From NCBI GenBank assembly GCA_964019415.1, contig OZ025877.1:5208742-5272741 (forward strand): DNA of 64,000 nt, in the 5' to 3' direction. This document shows positions 35,101 through 47,500 of the stretch, piece after piece. Below the pieces are notes generated by a model. That model saw only the letters and a list, made by a program, of their open reading frames with translations. It made no database searches and was not told where the DNA came from. This DNA comes from Ianthella basta. Taxonomy: Eukaryota > Porifera > Demospongiae > Verongiida > Ianthellidae. Position numbers and translations under genes: made by a program. Every line of letters starts with the position of its first letter. The first letter of the stretch is position 1.

Positions 35101-35570
35101 AAATCTTCACGTAGGTGTATGGAGTACAATGTAAGAATGCATGTCAGAAAGTTTCAAAAGCCTAACTTAAAAGACAGTTGAGAAAGACATAATAAACAAA
35201 ATTCCTAAAGTCTTTAAATTTACTATAATGGGATCATGCACAAAGAAAAGAGTGCAAATACTAATACAATACATTATTTCTGAGTGTTCACAAAGTACGT
35301 AACTTGATGGATCAACGATATCTATTACCAGTTATATGTATAATGTATGTATAATGTATAATTATACGTATAAATGCATTCCGGAACATGTGTAAACGTT
35401 TGTGTACAAAAAATAAGGCAACTAATACAATACAAATACATTAACTGTAAATGGCAAATACTGAAGATCACTCTAGACTAATCCACGACAGGAAGGTTGC
35501 AAATCATTACAGTCAGTGGCGATGCAGAAATATGTATGGCTGTGGATGACCCTTGTCCAAGCCAAAATAA
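35101..35570. other. Spacer 3' of gene B
   Basis: AT-rich with TATAATGTA repeats near 35337-35365. It should include gene B's 3' untranslated region. No gene recognised. Confidence 0.4.
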
Positions 35571-38500
35571 TCACTGGCTTGTCACCTTAGCTGGTTGCGA
35601 ATGCCTCCTCCATACCCTACCCACTGTCCTCTCAGCATCTGCAACTAGACTATCAAAGCCATCTTCAGTCATGGCTAAGAAGCGGACATCACTGAAGTAG
35701 TCGTTATTGGTAAAACTGAAGTGACTGATCACTCTGATGAACTCAGGTAAAATGGATCCCTTCTGGAAGCCACCTATAGAGAAGCTAAAAGGTGCTATAG
35801 CAACAGATGGCATCTCCAGTTTGTCTGCTTCCTGGCACACAGCATGCAAGATCTGCTGGAGGTACTTGTGACCATCTTGACGGGTCCCAAGGGAGCGGTC
35901 CAAGATGTTGGCAATGACCAGGTAGCGACAACCAATGGCAGCATGTTGAACATGAACAGTAAACACATCAAACTTGTCTGGCCTTTGGTACTGGTTCCTT
36001 CCTTTCACTGCCTCACTCAGTTGACCCTTCAAGTGGACATCCAGTTCCTTGTTACTGCCTGTTTGAAATCCCAGCTCACTGCAAATTGCAGCCACTTTGA
36101 TGTCAGCATCTTCATAAAAGAAGTGGGCCTTCTTGATACACATCTTGCGGTGGGACTTCTCCAAGGGGATGTCCACTACATCATCAGCACCTGCACGGTT
36201 TGTGGATGCATACTGATGCTTTTCTTTGCGACTGGCTTGACTTGAAGGTCTAACACTAGCAGGTCTGTGCTGAGTAAAAGGATCAGTGGCAGCAACACGT
36301 GAGTGAGATGTTGCATATTTGCCAGTTCTATTTGCAGATATGATCCTTCTGCGACCAGCAGGACCTGGTTGAGGGGGCTGCTGTAGTGCTTGGGAGATTT
36401 GTGTGTGCCGTGGTGGTTGCCTTAGTGATCTACCAACAGCTCTCTCAGCTCCTGCCAGAAGTACATTAAACATGCCAGCATCCATAGCCAGAAATCGTAC
36501 GTCAGTGAGGAAATCATCATTAGTGAACTTGTACTGGCTTAGCATGTGTATGAACTCAGGGAGAATAGACTCTGGCTGGAACGCACCAACGACAAATGTG
36601 TTGGGTGCTATGGCAACAGATGGCATCTCCAGTGTGTCTGCTTCCTGACACACAGCATGCAAGATCTGCTGGAGGTACTTGTGGCCATCTTGACTGGTCC
36701 CAAGGGAGCGGTCCAAGATGTTGGCAATGACCAGGTAACGACAACCAATGGCGGAATGTTGAACATGAACAGTAAACACATCAAACTTGTCTGGCTTGCG
36801 GTACTGGTACCTTCCCTTCACTGCCTCACTCAATTGACCCTTCAAGTGGCTATCCAGCTCCTTGTTGCGGCCTGTTTGAAATCCCAGCTCACTGCAAATA
36901 GCAGCCACTTTGATGTCAGCATCCTCATAGATGAAGTGAGCCTTCTTGACAACCATCTTGCAGTGGGTCTTCTCCAGGGGGATCTCCACTACATCAGGTG
37001 ACCCAGGGGGAGTGACAACAGGCTGCACTGCCCCAGGTGGCATGCCATTCTTTACTTCACTGGCAAACTGTAGAAAAGGTATGAGTGTCTCTTCATCAAA
37101 GAGGACAATACGGATATCTTTGAGAGTAGATGTGTGGTGGTATTGGTAGTATAGAATGGTGCTGATCAGGATCTGAGCCACCACATCTTTCTTCATGGCA
37201 TAAATGCCCGAACTAATGGCAGGAAGGGCAACTGATACCATTCCCAGTGCTTCAGCAGTGCGAAGGACATTCTCACACACCAGCTTCAAGAGCTGCTCAC
37301 ATTCCTTGTGAGGCCTAAAGTTAGCATCCGGACCCACAGCATGAATTACTCTCTGGCACTCCAGACTGCCTCCAGCTCCAGTCACAGCCACCTGCCCAGT
37401 TGGAACATGTCCTCTACTCTGTATTACCTTCCTTGACTCTCGCTGCACATTGCCCCTGCTGGCTCTACCTATGGCCAATGCTACTCCACCAATGTGGTCC
37501 AGCTTCTCATTGGCTGCATTGACAATGGCAGTCACCTTCTCTTTCAAAATGTCTCCCTTCTTCACTGTTAGCATCCCTCCATTGGACAGAGGCAGGGCTA
37601 CACCACTGGGGGCTGTATGCTGCGGATTAATGTGGGAAGGCCTGGGAAGCACAGCAGGCTGCTGTCTTCCTGAAGAATATGACATTATGTGTTGCTTAGC
37701 TCTCAAAAGCTTGGACTGCTCCAGTGCAAACAGCATCATAGACTGCTGTGCATACTGTGGTTGGCAAACAACCTCAGGATGTTGGTCTTCCACTTCAGAT
37801 AGGAGTAGAGCATACTGATCTTCAGAGAGCTTACTTTTAGTGAGAACAGTTTCTGTGATCATTTTCATGCCCATCACAATATCTTGGAACTTCATGAGGA
37901 ATGCATCACATGCTCGTTTAGCTGGCTCATCCTCGCCCACCACATTGACAGTGGTGAAGTCTTCACTGCATTTGATGTAGGTTGCATTAAGCAGTTTGAG
38001 ACGTTGCATTAGCTGAACTATTGGAGGGTGCATTCCAGGAAAGGTATCCACTACATGGCTGTCATTGCTGGGTACACTGGTCACATCTTCTGCATAGTGT
38101 GAACAGGAAAAGCACAAGTTTGACATACACAATGTAAGTATGTACAATAAAATTCAGCAAGCACAGAGCAAATATTGAATTATGTTGGAGTTGCCATAGT
38201 ATTGTGATTATGAGGTACATAGGTGACTATGGTATTGTTAGCATTTTTATGAACTGCCTGCAGGGATACTTCGTTTGTGTTTCTGTAACGACTTCAATTG
38301 TTGCACAAGACCGTTATCCATCCTGTTTAACAGTCTCAGTGAATGCCACTGAGTAGATCAGTTGTCTAAGTCCCCACATCTTCTACAATAGCTGCCATTC
38401 TTGAAATTCTTCACAGTGGTGTCTTAGACAAGTGACAGGAACAACACAGAAATTGGTGAGCATTGTAAACTGTATGCACTGAGGTTTGCCAACTGTTTGT

Positions 38501-41500
38501 ATTGCAAAGTTTAGCGCACACAGCTAATCATCAAAATCATCTTCACAAAGGCATACCGTACATATACACAAGACCATCACACGAGACGTGACCTGTACGG
38601 CTCCAGAAAACTACTGAACATCCTATGCTGAACAGGCTTAGCCAAAGTTTATCCAGGGAGCTACCAAATAAAGCAATCTTCACTGTCAGCCGCACACAGC
38701 CATGACCCCTCCTTGCCAGCTACCATTAGCATTGGTGCAATGTCCATCCTATGAAGAAATACGTAGCACGAGATTTCCACATTCATACATATTTCTTGTT
38801 GTTAGCAATTTCTTAACAACTGGCAGCTATTTCCATGTCAATGATTCATGCAGTACAGCTACCCATAATATTGCCACTGCATGGCCACACAGAGACATGA
38901 ATGTACATTGCCTTTAGCTAAATTGCAACAATGGCCAGTCACAGATGAGTCTGCCTACTATGACAACAATGGCTACCGTCATACTGTCCATTGCTGTGCT
39001 AGCTGGCGTCTGAATACCCACTGTGTGACTAGTCGCCGTCAATGTGCTGTAGCAGGAAAACCTGCCATTGGTGGGCTTTCCTACTAGTTCATACGTATAT
39101 AGATCTACAGTATGTGGCTACAAATATGTCTAGGTTATAGCCCCAATCCAAGTCGCCTCACCACTAAATATTTAGACACATTGGGGTGTTGCACAATCAC
39201 TGAGGACAAAGCCCAAGGTGAACTATGCAACATCTTAAGTCTTCTAAGGCGATGTGACGAGAATTGCATCTATAATTGGCTTACAATATGGCACTGTCAT
39301 TGCAGTTTACCCTACACCTACCTGTGTGAAGTGAGCGGCTCTCTCTCAGGCCTCCTATGAAGCCGATTCAATCATCAGGTCTCATGAAGAAATTAATAAC
39401 CCATTCCTGGGTCAACATGTATAAAATATGCTACTTTAGAGGCCTCATTAGCACCTTAAGATCAAAGCATATTATGCATGCCATAGCATAAGAATCTAGA
39501 TTAAATCTAAAACTGAAAACAATATTGGGAAAGTTGAAGGGCCTCCAAAATGAACCTAGCTGTTCTCACAATGGCAGTACTTCTTTACGTAAGGGTATAT
39601 ATAGGACACTCAAAGATGTGTATTATAAGGTGTGTGTTGAGATGGCTACAGATGTGATGCTATGTAATAAACATGTGATCTGAAAGCATACTGGGAATTA
39701 ATTCATCTTAAAACGTATCTGGCAGCTGAGTGACAGAGGACAGATACCTGAAGATAGAGGGAGCCCAACCATTAAAGTTTCAATGAAATCATTTGGGTGG
39801 ACTGCCTAATAATGAAATGTACTGTTATCAGTCACTTGTAAAATGTCAAAAGCATGTTATGCATTTGTAGGCTTTGTCCTTAAACATCTTATTAGCTCTC
39901 ACCTTTGGACCTGTCATTTATTGTGCTTGTACACTCATTTGTTTTGCTTGTGCCCTCTTTTGTCTCTGTGTCATCCATTTCTATAGCTTTATACACAAGT
40001 GATTGTACACAATCCCTTAAAGGAGCCTGTTTCTCTTCAGTGGCAATGCAGATTACAGCCACCAACCGTCTCCTCAATTGGCTTATAGCATGCCATGATC
40101 CAGTGATAGAAATGCTATTCCTCTCACTGTCTGGTATTATGTCAACATTGCAATCAATCAAATCTAGATCAGTATCAAAAATTGTTCCTGCAGTTCTGCA
40201 TAGATCACAATCTTTTCCAGGTGAGGTAAACCTGACAGTATACTCTTCTGTCATCTACAGAGTAGAGAGTGAAGATAACATCACCATTCAAAACACTAGA
40301 GGTACAGGTCTTACACTAAAGAAGGTGTCTGCAACGTACCAAGAGTGTAAAGTCCACTGTTCCTTTTTGACTCTCAACCACTTTGGTCAAATCTAGGAAG
40401 AGAAGATGAAAACTTTGATTTTGCTTGCAAGAGGGTGTCAGCCAATTTGGATGTCTAATGACATGTATCTATGGTCCTACAGGCTTTTGGTTGACGTTTA
40501 TGTTGGGCTATGTACCTTAATAACAGCCATTGAGCTACATGGCAGATACGTAGGTATGCTGACAAAGGCATATATTCCACCAAAGAAGGTGCATACAACT
40601 TGATACTGAATAAAGGGGAGACCTCCGTGCAGATCTACAACTGTACGTGATTGCCTTCTAAGCCTCACTTGTGTCACACTTTCAGAAGTTTTGTCACAAT
40701 ATCACTTTGATTGTAACTTAGCGTAAGTCTACAACTTTGACCTCCCATTATTGCCAGGCCCATCCCCCCCCCCCCCCCCCCTCCCAGAACAGTACTCAGA
40801 ATTGAACTATGGACTGGGTACGAGGTTACTCTGTCACTGCATGAAAATTATCCTCCTTAGGAGCAAGCCCAAACAGATCTGACAAACGTTCGATGATTGG
40901 TTTCTTACTACCAGCAGCTGTGAAGAGTGTTTTATACTTTCATTGTCTGCAGTCTTCCTGTACACAGGACAGTAGCTCTTCTCACGACCAGGTGAGCATA
41001 TCCCTTGCCAGACATCCCTGGCATTTAAAATTTAATTGGCTTCAGACTATCAATGTTTAAGTCACACAAACGATTTTGCAATATGGTGCTGCACAAAATC
41101 TGACTTTTATCGGAGTATTCTGAGGATGCACTCCATATGAAGTACAGAAACCACATAATACAAGGTATTAAAGATGGAGGGATTGCACAAGAAGTACAGA
41201 AACTAGGTAAGGAAGTTACACAGTGGAGTATTAGTCATGGACCTTCTGACGCTACAGGAATGGGTGTATGTGTAGGGTCTATGGCTACATGCTCTACTGT
41301 GAAACATCCTATCTGTATTTCATCTATCCCTAAACCTACATGCTACCTTGTAGAAAGATATTAGTCTCATCCTGCACAAAGCGGATTAACTACGTTTCCA
41401 CCCAATGTTGTTTAGATTGCTGTCCTTGATCTGCTGTTCTATCCTCTAGACATGTGTCGGAACAATCCTTCATACAGTTACGGCTAAAGACATCCTTTCT

Positions 41501-44500
41501 TTCCCCGGCATACCAAACATGATTCACACCTCTTTGCTGTAACACAACTCATGCATCTTATACTGAACAAATGCACAAAAAGAAGTGTAGCATCACAAGG
41601 TAGTGGAAGTGGCATTATTGTGGAGCTATACACAAAATTCGAGACAAATAATACACTAACCATCACTTGTAGAAGACTTCAGTGCTTCCAGTTCCACTAA
41701 GGACTGCTGAGATGCACCACAGCGTGTCACGGTGCGCACTTCTATAACAGATTCGTCCTTTTGTTGCCTCCTGAATACTTGCTGCAGCTCAGTCTTAGCT
41801 TTACATTCATTCATCATATCTGGCATAGGCATGCGGTACAGTGCACCAGCACACTTGCAGTCAGCCATGGCACCTCCACCTGAGGGCGTGACAGCAGGGC
41901 ACAAGTAACTATGCACACAAGCACATACTAGCTATTCCTAAAGATCTCCATCAACCTTTCAAAATACATAGAGGGTTGCTTGCCTCACACCATAGATTTA
42001 CCTATGCTCACACTAGAGTGTCCTACGTACCTTCAGCGACTTTAGTGTTGCTGTCACCCATAGCTGATTGCGCTTAGGCTGTGAGGACAAAGACTCATCA
42101 ATCTCCAAACAGAGGCAACTGTTTCCTGGAATCTGTTCGGGTAATCCCCTCCCACGTACAAATCACACATTTCCCACATGTTTGAGCAACGTGCCACGCC
42201 CTTTGTCACGGTAGCAAAATTATATTCCCCCAATTTAGATTCCCAGATAGAATAAACCAGGATCTTATGGGTCATGGCAGGTACAGTTATCCTCGTACCC
42301 AGACCCTTTCCATAATTTCGTGCCCCGCTAATTGTCCGCAGGCAGCATAGATATGAGGCTAGTAGCTAGGGCACAGCATCAATTAGCTATGCGACACCAT
42401 AATGGAAAAGGAGTGGCAGTTAGATATTGATAGATACTGGTGACGCTGCACCATTCAAACATTGTAGCTACAACCATTTGAGCTTCGCTTTGAGCGTTGC
42501 AGATGACCTGACGTTTCTAGCCACACTGACAGATCATTGAGGCCCTCAATGATAAGAATGGCTAACTAGCTACTTAGAAGGCAAAGACGGGTCTGCAAAG
42601 ATTAGGAATTTTGTCAGTCATCGTTACTGACAGGTCCACAGACTATATACGGACCTTGGCACCAGGTGCATTTGTTTTCCTGCCTCCAGAAGCCTCACTA
42701 GCTAGCTACAACCCTCAAAGTGGATTCCTTCTCCATGCAAGTGCTTATACTGGAACTTAAAACACACACACCTCCGTTCCAGCACAGTTGAACTTAAAAC
42801 ACACACACCTCCGTTCCAGCACAGTTGAACACATTATCAGTTCCTTCTAGGTGCCACCAATGTGAAATGTATTCACACACTATTGTAAGTTGCACTCTTG
42901 TCCTCCAGACCATTCCGCTGCATGTCATCCAATTTCATAGCACAACAGAGCATAGCTAGCTATGTCTAGGCAGTGAAACCCAGTTGCCATATCTATATTA
43001 CTGGTATATAACAGGTTGATAGAAGCTCTATGACACAGGTCACGGCATTGTATTATCTTTCAATTTCGATATGTTATCAGTTGGTATGGACCATGTGGGT
43101 TGAGATGCTACACTGGTCTGTCATGTGCAGAGACTGGATTGGGAGTAGATACTTCTTAGAGGCACTGTATAAGTCAAGTACAGACTTGCAGGCTCTAAAG
43201 GTGACCATAAGACCCTCCATGTAGGTACTTGCTTGAACTACAATCCATTGATTGTCTATGCATCTGTGCTGGGGAATTTGAGGTGCAATTGGAGAGTGCA
43301 TAATACAGAGAGTGCTTTCACTGAGACTTAATTCATCTAAAAAACGTATCTGGCAACTGAGTGCATATCTGAAGATAGAGGAAGCCCAACTGTTAATGTT
43401 TCGAATTGTTTAGATGGAACTGCCAGATAACGTAACATAATGTTGTCAGCCAATTTTTGTACTGTCAAAAGTATGTCATGTGTATGAAGAAGCTTGTCTG
43501 ACTAGGTAGCATCACTGGTAGTCCTTTCAGAAGCCACTAGCCAAAGATTTGATTCTTTACCATTGCAAAGAATCAAATCTTTGTTCAGTGACTTCCGAGA
43601 AGACTACCAGCATGTCATGTATTTGTGGGCTTCGTTAATAAGCTCTTACCTTCGGACTTGGCATTTATTGTGCTTGTACACTCATTTGTACTCATTGTGC
43701 CCTCTTCTGCCTCTGTGTTATCCATTTCTAAAGCTTTATCCACAAGTGATTGTATACAATCCCCTAAAAGAGCCTGTTTCTCTTTAATGGCAGTGCAGAA
43801 TACTGCCAACAAGCATCTCCTCAAATGGCTTATAGAATGCCATGATCCAGTGATAGAAATGCTATTCTTCTGAGTGTCTGCTCTTATGTAAACATTGCAA
43901 TCAGATAAATCTGGATCAGTATTCAAAATTTCTCTTCCAGTGCTGCACAGATCACAATCATTCATAGGTGAGGTAAACCTGACAGTATACTCTTCTGTCA
44001 TCTACAGAGTAGAGAGCGAAGATACCATCACTATTCAAAACACTAGCGTTACAGGTCTTATGCTTAAGAAGGTGTCTGCAACATACCAAAAGTGTAAAGT
44101 CCATTGTTCCTTTTCGACTCTCAACCACTTTGGTCAAGTCTAGGAACAGAAGATAAAAACCATGCAGTGACAGAGTAGAACTTGTACCCAGTCCATAGTT
44201 TCATTCTGAGTATTGTTTGGTGGGGGGGGGGGGGGGGGAGGGGAGATAGGGCCTGGCAATATTGGGAGGTCAAAGCCATAGACATACAATAAGTCACATC
44301 CACGTAATATTGTGACACAGTCGAGGCTTAGAAGGTAATCAGGTACAGTTGTAGATCTGCACGGAGGTGTCACCTTGATTTAGTAACAAGTTGTATGCAC
44401 CTTCTTCGGTGGAATGTATGTCTTCGTCAGCTACCTACGGTCCTACAATCTTTTGGTTGACTTCCAGAGTTAACCGTTCATGTTGGGCTATGTACCTTAA

Positions 44501-47500
44501 AACAGCCATCAAGCTATACAGCAGATACGTAGGTACATGCCATTAGATGTCCAAATTGCTGACGCCCTCTTGCAAGCAAAATCAAAGAAATTGTCCTCCT
44601 TCACACCAAGCCCGAACAGATCTGACAAATATTCGTTAATTGTTTCCCTACTTAGAGTACCAGCAGCTGTGAAGAGCTCTTTACGTTTTCGTTGTCTGCA
44701 GCCTTCCCATACACAAGACAGCAGCTCTTCACACAAACAGGTGAGCTGATCCCTTGCTGACACCTATGGTATAGTATTTAAAATTTAGCTACGGACTGCC
44801 AATGTTTAAGTCACACAAACAATTTTGCCATCTAGTGCTGCATGAAATCTGACATTTATGGGAGTACAAATTCTGAGCATGAGCTCCAAACAAGGTACAG
44901 AAACTACAGAATACAAGGTAGTAATCTGGTGCTGCACAAAATAGACGTTTACAGGAGTACTAATTCTGAGTATGCACTCCATATCAGGTAAAAAAAAAAC
45001 TACATAATACAAGGCAGTAGAGATGGAGGGATTGCACAAGAAGTGCAGAAACTAGGTAAGGATGTTACACAGTGGAGCATTAGTCATGGACCCTCTGACA
45101 CTACATGCGAGGGTGCAGAAAAGATTGTCAATGCTGTAGAGCAACCCCTGTGTGTAGGGTCTATGGCTACACGCTCTACTGTAAACATCCTATTTGCATT
45201 TTGTCCATCCTGAAATCAACTTACTACCTTGCAGAAATTTGTCAGAACAATCCTTCATAAAATGGTATGGTTCAAAAGAACTTTTTATTCCCCAGCGTAC
45301 CAAACTGATTCACACCTCTTTGCTGTAACACTACTCATGCATTTTACACTAAACAAGTGCACAAAAAGTACTGTAGCAGCTCATCACAAGGTAGTGAAAA
45401 TGGCTTTAATGCAGAGCATGTGGGCTATACACATGAATAATACACTAACCATCACTTGTAGGAGACTTCAGTACTTCCAGTTCCACTATAGACTGCTGAG
45501 ACACACCACAGCGTGACAGTGTGCGCACTTCTATAACAGATTCGTCGTGTCGTTGCCTCCTTAATACTTGCTGAAGGTTAGTTTTAGCTATAGTCTCATT
45601 CATCGTCTCTGGCATAGGCATACGGTACAGTGCACCTGCACACTTGGAGTCAGCCATGGCACTTTCACCTGAGGGCGTGACAGCGGTAACTATGTACACA
45701 AGCACAGACTAGCTATTCCCAAAGATCTCCCCATCAACCTTTCAAAATACATACCAGGATCTTACGGGTCATGGCAGGTACAGTTTTATTCCCCAGCATA
45801 CCAAACTAGATTCACACCTCTTTGTTGTAACACTACTGATATCTATACTGAACAAGTGCACAAAATGTGGAGCATCACAAGGTAGTGAAAGTGGCATTAT
45901 TGTGGAGCACTAGGGCTATACACACGATTTGTGATTAATAATACACTAACCATAACTTGTAGAAGACTTCATTGCTTCCAGTTCCACTAACGATTGCTGA
46001 GATGCACCACAGCGTGTCACAGTGTGCATGTCTATGACAGGTTCGTCCTCTTGTTGTCTCCTTAATACTTGCTGAAGCTCAGTCTTAGCTTTACCTTCAT
46101 TCATCGTCTCTGGCATAGGCATGCGGTACAGTGCACCAGCACACTTGGAGTCAGCCATGGCACCTTCACCTGAGGGCGCAACAGTGGGGCACAAGTAACT
46201 ATGTGCATAAACACAGACTAGCTACGTATTCCCAAAGATCTCCATCAACCTTTCAACATATCATAGAGGGCTACTTGCCTCACATCACAGATTTACCTAT
46301 GCTCACACTAGAGTGTACTACCTTCAGCGACTTTAGTGTTGCTGTCACCCATAGCTGATTGCGCTTAGGCTGTGAGGTCAAAGACTCATCAGTTTCTCCG
46401 AACAGAGGCAAGCCACGCCCTTTGTCATGGTAGCAAAATTATATTCCCCCAAATTAGATTCCCCAAATAGAATAAACCAGGATCTTATGGGTCATGGCAG
46501 GTACAGTTATAACCTTGTACCTAAGCCCTTTCCATTAATTGTGAGCCCCCACAAATTATGCGCAGACAGCCTGGGTACGAGGATAGTAGGTACAGTTATG
46601 CGACATTACAATGGAAAAGGAGTGGCAGTTAGATAGATACTGGCGACACTGCACCATTCAATCATCGTAGGTACAACCATTTGAGCTTCGCTTTGAACAT
46701 TGCAGAAGGCCTGCAGTTTCCAGCCACATTGACAGATCATCGAGGCCCTCGATGATGAGAATAGCTAGGTGAAAGCGAAGACGGGTCTGCAAAGATTAGG
46801 GATTTTGGTCAGTCATTGTTACTGCCAGTACACAGACTATATGAGGACATTGGCACCAGGTGCTTTTGTTTTCATGCCTCCAGAGCTTCACTACAACCCT
46901 CAAAGTATTCCTTCTCATGGGAATGCTTATGCTAGAACTTACAACATGCACACTTCCTCTGATCCAGCACAGCTGAACATAATTGCTTTCTTCTAGGTGC
47001 CACCAATGCGAAATGTATTCACACACTATTGTAAGTTAAACATAGTCACGTCCCCAGACCCTTTCGCTACATGCCATCCATCTTTATAGCTCAAAAGAGA
47101 ATTATGCATACGGTAGCTATGTTTAGGCAATGAAACCCAGCTACCACATTTACTGGTATATAACAGGTTGATAGAAGCTCTATGACATATTTCATGGCAT
47201 GGAACTATCTTTAAATTTGACATGTTATCAGTATGTAAGACTTGTACACTATATACAAATATCATGTACAAAACACATGACAAGGAGGACTAGCTGTATT
47301 CTTTAGGAATAGTCATTTCTTCAAAGTAAACTTAAGTCATTTTCGTGTAAGTTAATAGGCATGCTGAGTGAGTAATATTAAATCTTCTTTTGGACAATCA
47401 AGCACACCATGAACACTTGACAATTCAACATTTCGCCCATCACGGGCTTCATCAGGCACAACTTGTGCCTGATGAACCCCGTGATGGGCGAAACGTTTAA

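Noticed and set aside
42753-42826. Short direct repeat as a possible CRISPR-like array
   Set aside because: Only two adjacent copies without spacers, inside a pseudogene of a eukaryotic genome.
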